Source of the DNA: DAOTYH01 sp034435015
GTDB lineage: Bacteria; Chloroflexota; Anaerolineae; Aggregatilineales; UBA3940
Reading direction: 5' to 3'
DNA: 9,194 nt
NCBI GenBank assembly: GCA_034435015.1
Contig: DAOTYH010000119.1
Coordinates: 1 to 9,194, forward strand
Shown piece after piece: positions 6,277-9,194 of the stretch. Numbering within the stretch: the first letter of the stretch is position 1; every line of letters starts with the position of its first letter. The position numbers and the translations under genes are program-made. The notes beneath the pieces are model-generated. The model worked only from the letters and a program-made list of their open reading frames with translations. It was not told the DNA's origin and ran no database searches.

Positions 6277-8476
6277 AGGTATCCCCCGAAGTGGCTGAAA
6301 AGGCAGGGAGGCGGACAGTCACGCCTGTTCCTTCCCCCAGTGTGCTGGTAATGTGAATCTCCCCGTGATGGTCGCTCACGATCTGACGGCAAATGTATAG
6401 CCCCAACCCTGTACCTTTTCCACGCGGCTTGGTAGTGAAGGCCGGCTCAAAGACACGTGCCAGATGGCTGGGATGGATGCCTGTGCCATTGTCCTGTATG
6501 CTCACTTCGATACTTTTTCCATCACTTGACAGCCGTGACTCTACACGGATCAGGCCGTCAGGACGATTACTTTCCCGGATCGCATCGCGGGCGTTGAGCA
6601 GTAGGTTCATCCATACATCCTCAAGTTGACCCGGCACAGCATGGACGGGCGGCAGATTGGAGGCAAGATGAACCTCTAGGCGGATATGGTGCTGGCTGAT
6701 CTGCATCTCAACAAGGTGGATTGTTTCCTCGATGGTGCGGTTGACCTCCAGCAGGCGCGTCTCTTCTTCGTAGCGCGACATGTTTAACATGCGCTCCACG
6801 ACTTTTTTGGCCCGCCTTCCGGCCCGCAGGATAGCCTGTGCCGATTCATGAGAGGGGTGATCCGGAGGGATGTCCTGTGTCAGCATTTCGGCATCACCCA
6901 AGATGGTGGTGAGGGGATTGTTAATCTGATGTGCTACCACTGCCGCCAGCTCTCCTAGTGCCGAAAAGCGGGCTGTCCGGACGAGGTGGCTTTGCATGCT
7001 TTTCTGCTCTTCGAGGCTGTGTTGTAGGTCCCGTACCAGCCGGGCGTTCTCAAGCGCCACAGCGGCCTGACTCGCCAGCGCATGTGCCAGCCCGATCTCG
7101 CGCGAGGAGAACCGCCGCTCCGGGTTCAGGTCAAAGACCTGTACCAGCCCTATTGTCTGCCCTTTGAAGACAAGCGGCATGGCCAGCATAGTGCTGGGGC
7201 CGATGCGGTTGAACAGCCGTTGCTCAAGAGGATGCAGGTCGGGGTCGGGGTAGCGCAATGTGGCGATACGTTGCTCGTGCAGTACGATGTCTAACTTGGG
7301 CAAGCCCCGTACATCCATCTGCGGCCCGCTCTGATCGGGCCAGATGCCCGTCCCGTAATCAAGTATCCGTCTTGCAACAGCCCGTCTCTCGTTCCAGTTA
7401 TAGATGCAACACCAGTCAGCATCGGTTGTGTTGATCAGTGACCGTGCGCTCTCCAGTGCCAGCCTCTGCCATTGTTGCGGCGAGAGTGTCTCCCCCATCA
7501 CCAATGCCAGATTGAGCACGGTCCGCAGGCTACGGCTGACCTGTGTCTGACCGAAGGGATGTCCCTTGTGCAGGTTGGAGACTTCCACGACCCCCACCAG
7601 CTTTCCGCCTGCCTGCATGGGGAGTGCCAGCACCCGCCGGCAACCCTGTTTATCCAGCCAGCGTCGGTCTCCGGGAGCAGCCTCGTCGTAGTGAAGCTGG
7701 ATGGCGAAGGGACGCTGCCGATGCTTAAGGTCACGTTGCCAGAAAAACTCAGAGGGATTTTCTCGAATGCCCTTGTTCACCGGCCAGAAGGCGCGGCGGT
7801 ATTCGGCCAATTTGTAGATCACCCCAGTGCGTGGGTCCCAGCCTGAAATGGTACACCAGTGCCCTTCTAGGCCGCGCATCATATGTCGGGCAATGGCGTT
7901 CAGGACCCGCCCTGGATCAAGCGAGGATGAAACGGCATTTGCCGATTCAACCAGCAGGCTCAACTCTAAGGTACGGTCTAGAGCCTGTTGGTACAGCATG
8001 GCATTTTCGATGGCAATGGCGGCGTATCCGCTCAGCCCGATCAGCATCTCCTGCTCACGGGAAGTGAAGGCTCGTTGCCTGTACTTCCCCTTGACGATCA
8101 GGACGCCGATAGCACGCCCCTTGGTGATGAGCGGCACATAGAGTTGAGGAACGCTGGCGTGGTTTGTCCCGTTCGGCCCGACCAGCAGGGGCGATTTCTG
8201 CTCCAGTACCTGAATGGCCAGCGTATCCTCTATAGGCCGCGTCTCCGTAGTGGTGACCTGCGCGCCGCCCTTTCGATGCGCTACCAGCGTAAGCTGGCCT
8301 GTCTCGGCATCAGAAAGGAGGATCGTCCCTTCTTCGGCCCCTGTCAGGTCTATAGCCGCATTCATGACCTGCATGAGCAATTCCGGCAGATCAAGCACGG
8401 CGTTGAAAGACTGGCCTAAATTGTACAACACTCCCAGCTCTGCCAGTTGGCCTTCGGCCTCTTGCCCCTGCCCCAC
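6251..8476 (-). CDS. Soluble sensor histidine kinase with three GAF domains
   Basis: This 741-residue histidine kinase has no evident transmembrane segment. Order of domains: GAF1 (about 20-165), GAF2 (about 175-330), GAF3 (about 335-485), a short coiled linker, dimerisation/phosphoacceptor helix (about 495-570) and ATP-binding domain (about 610-725). The H-box is LGELAAVVAHQINNPL, with phosphoacceptor H516 and the HQINNP form typical of kinases related to the NtrB group. The N-box is NLLLNARDAI (624-633), G1 is DNGTGI (662-667), the F-box is FEPAFTTK (676-683) and G2 is GKGTGLGL (686-693). All catalytic boxes look intact. GAF2 and GAF3 share WC-I--W and a later WP, so they look like an internal duplication. 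The GTG start has GGAGG five bases upstream (8482-8486), and a TATAAT box lies about 25 bases before it. The absence of membrane segments implies cytoplasmic sensing through a GAF ligand, which is unknown. The 3' end overlaps the response regulator gene. Confidence 0.93.
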   Translation of the reverse strand: MGQGQEAEGQLAELGVLYNLGQSFNAVLDLPELLMQVMNAAIDLTGAEEGTILLSDAETGQLTLVAHRKGGAQVTTTETRPIEDTLAIQVLEQKSPLLVGPNGTNHASVPQLYVPLITKGRAIGVLIVKGKYRQRAFTSREQEMLIGLSGYAAIAIENAMLYQQALDRTLELSLLVESANAVSSSLDPGRVLNAIARHMMRGLEGHWCTISGWDPRTGVIYKLAEYRRAFWPVNKGIRENPSEFFWQRDLKHRQRPFAIQLHYDEAAPGDRRWLDKQGCRRVLALPMQAGGKLVGVVEVSNLHKGHPFGQTQVSRSLRTVLNLALVMGETLSPQQWQRLALESARSLINTTDADWCCIYNWNERRAVARRILDYGTGIWPDQSGPQMDVRGLPKLDIVLHEQRIATLRYPDPDLHPLEQRLFNRIGPSTMLAMPLVFKGQTIGLVQVFDLNPERRFSSREIGLAHALASQAAVALENARLVRDLQHSLEEQKSMQSHLVRTARFSALGELAAVVAHQINNPLTTILGDAEMLTQDIPPDHPSHESAQAILRAGRRAKKVVERMLNMSRYEEETRLLEVNRTIEETIHLVEMQISQHHIRLEVHLASNLPPVHAVPGQLEDVWMNLLLNARDAIRESNRPDGLIRVESRLSSDGKSIEVSIQDNGTGIHPSHLARVFEPAFTTKPRGKGTGLGLYICRQIVSDHHGEIHITSTLGEGTGVTVRLPAFSATSGDTYGPHSSRR

Positions 8477-8500
8477 GTGTGCCTCCTATCCTCACTCATC

Positions 8501-8506
8501 ATTATA
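8501..8506 (-). promoter_or_regulatory. -10 promoter box of the kinase-regulator-cupin operon
   Basis: The minus strand reads GGTTATAAT, with a consensus TATAAT at 8506-8501. It lies 24 bases before the GTG start and after the terminator of the preceding gene, which leaves a short leader holding only the Shine-Dalgarno. No convincing -35 hexamer is seen, so it may need an activator, possibly the encoded regulator itself. Confidence 0.55.
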
Positions 8507-8544
8507 ACCAGGGCGGCTCAGGATGCTAGAGGGGGAAGGAACGT

Positions 8545-8568
8545 AAAAAGACAGGCTGGTTTGCCTGT
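8545..8568 (-). terminator. Rho-independent terminator of the repeat-domain gene
   Basis: Read on the minus strand, ACAGGC (8568-8563), a six-base loop AAACCA and GCCTGT (8556-8551) form a perfect 6-bp hairpin followed by CTTTTT (8550-8545). It lies 26 bases after the stop of the gene at 8595 and before the kinase promoter. It therefore separates the two minus-strand transcription units. Confidence 0.75.
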
Positions 8569-8594
8569 TGCTTTACCTGCTTATCAAGGTGAGG

Positions 8595-9194
8595 TTACTG
8601 TGTTGGATTCTGGCACAGGATCATGCGTTGCTGATCGGTGTGGAACTCATAGTAATCTTCGCCGATTGCCAGCACAATTCGGTAGCCAGGTGTGATCACA
8701 TCAAGGTAGGCTTCACCCGGCTGGGGACAGCCGAGACTAGAATCCGGCCAATCCACTGCTTCACTGCGTACCAGCACTACCTGATCGGCAGGCACCCCTT
8801 CCTGCTCAGCGAGAAGGGCGATTGCCTGCATGATGAACTCTGCCACGATTGGATCGCGTACCGTTCCTTGTCCAATCGGGTCGCCTGACTCGCGGCAGAT
8901 AATGGCTGTCCCATGTAGATCGGTATGGGCCTGATAGGTTTGTCCGTTTGCCCCCAGCATGATCAGGTAGCCGGGTGTGATGACCTGTAGATAGGCCTGC
9001 CCCTCCGCGGGACAACCCAGGCTGGTATCGTTCCACTCAACCGGCAAAATGCTGATGATCGTGATGGAATCTGCTGGCACACCCAGCTCAGCGGACAGAG
9101 CCGACAGTGCCGCCTGCTGTGGCACAGCCGGATCAAATGGGCTTTGGGCGGCTGGTAGCTGGGTTTCAGATGCAGGTGTGGGGGGCCTGTCTCT
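8595..9194 (-). CDS. Partial protein with two tandem copies of an SLGCP/ITPGY/HTD domain (function unknown)
   Basis: The reading frame is open to the right edge of the window, so the N-terminus is missing. A GTG at 9125-9123 is an internal codon, not a convincing start. The 199 visible residues begin with a Pro/Ala-rich segment (PPTPASETQLPAA), like a linker after a signal peptide or lipobox, which suggests export. Two homologous units follow, about 24-105 and 112-197. Each has a helical start ending in GVPAD, then W-(N/P)-D-(T/S)-SLGCP, A-YL-VITPGY, a beta segment, HTD and a terminal Cys. Each unit has two cysteines (61 and 100; 156 and 194) that could form one disulfide per unit. I do not recognise an enzymatic motif. 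It ends 26 bases before a strong terminator hairpin, so it belongs to a transcription unit upstream of the kinase operon. Similar repeat units occur, to my recollection, in Chloroflexota secreted proteins of unknown role. Confidence 0.7.
   Translation of the reverse strand, partial: RDRPPTPASETQLPAAQSPFDPAVPQQAALSALSAELGVPADSITIISILPVEWNDTSLGCPAEGQAYLQVITPGYLIMLGANGQTYQAHTDLHGTAIICRESGDPIGQGTVRDPIVAEFIMQAIALLAEQEGVPADQVVLVRSEAVDWPDSSLGCPQPGEAYLDVITPGYRIVLAIGEDYYEFHTDQQRMILCQNPTQ

Noticed and set aside
7472..7846. Plus-strand open frame (124 codons) inside the kinase gene
   Set aside because: It lies opposite the intact GAF2 coding sequence, and its translation shows no domain or hydrophobic pattern.
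1..9194. CRISPR array, tRNA, rRNA, insertion sequence or defence cassette
   Set aside because: No spaced direct repeats, tRNA-like cloverleaf, transposase motif or nuclease/defence domain was seen on either strand. Nearly all of the window is explained by seven genes.

Overview
This window looks like chromosomal DNA from an uncultured or poorly characterised bacterium, most plausibly a member of the Chloroflexota (Anaerolineae-like). The inference rests on several points together: moderately GC-rich coding sequence (judged by eye), frequent GTG starts, a lipoprotein with a Pro/Thr-rich linker after the lipobox, a very hydrophobic family-39-type glycosyltransferase with a beta-rich C-terminal extension, and a secreted-type protein built from repeated 'SLGCP...ITPGY...HTD...C' units. 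No rRNA or marker gene is present, so the assignment is tentative. No mobile element, CRISPR array or tRNA was seen.

Left half, plus strand (about 1-5201). A small terminator hairpin at the left edge ends an upstream transcript. It is followed by an extended -10 promoter. Three genes then follow closely: a divergent arginase/agmatinase-fold protein (159-986), an extracytoplasmic family 5 solute-binding lipoprotein (about 1028-2935), and a large polytopic glycosyltransferase-like membrane protein (2925-5201) that overlaps the lipoprotein gene by 11 bases. The spacing suggests one operon. A perfect 15-base tandem duplication sits exactly on the ribosome-binding site and start codon of the lipoprotein gene.

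Right half, minus strand (9194 down to 5206). A partial gene entering from the right edge encodes a protein with two tandem copies of one small domain, and it ends at a clear rho-independent terminator. Next come a TATAAT promoter and a two-component system. The histidine kinase is soluble with three GAF domains (8476-6251). Its 3' end overlaps by 26 bases the start of an OmpR/PhoB-type response regulator (6276-5584). A small cupin gene (5526-5206) follows 57 bases later with a strong Shine-Dalgarno and converges on the glycosyltransferase gene with a gap of only 4 bases.

The kinase, regulator and cupin probably form one transcript. The kinase has no transmembrane segment, so it most likely senses a cytoplasmic ligand or redox signal through its GAF domains. 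No functional link between the two operons can be shown from sequence. I do not see a convincing new multi-gene system. The points most worth following up are the altered active site of the arginase-fold protein, the duplicated translation-start element, the paired Trp-Cys GAF domains, and the two tandem-repeat architectures.
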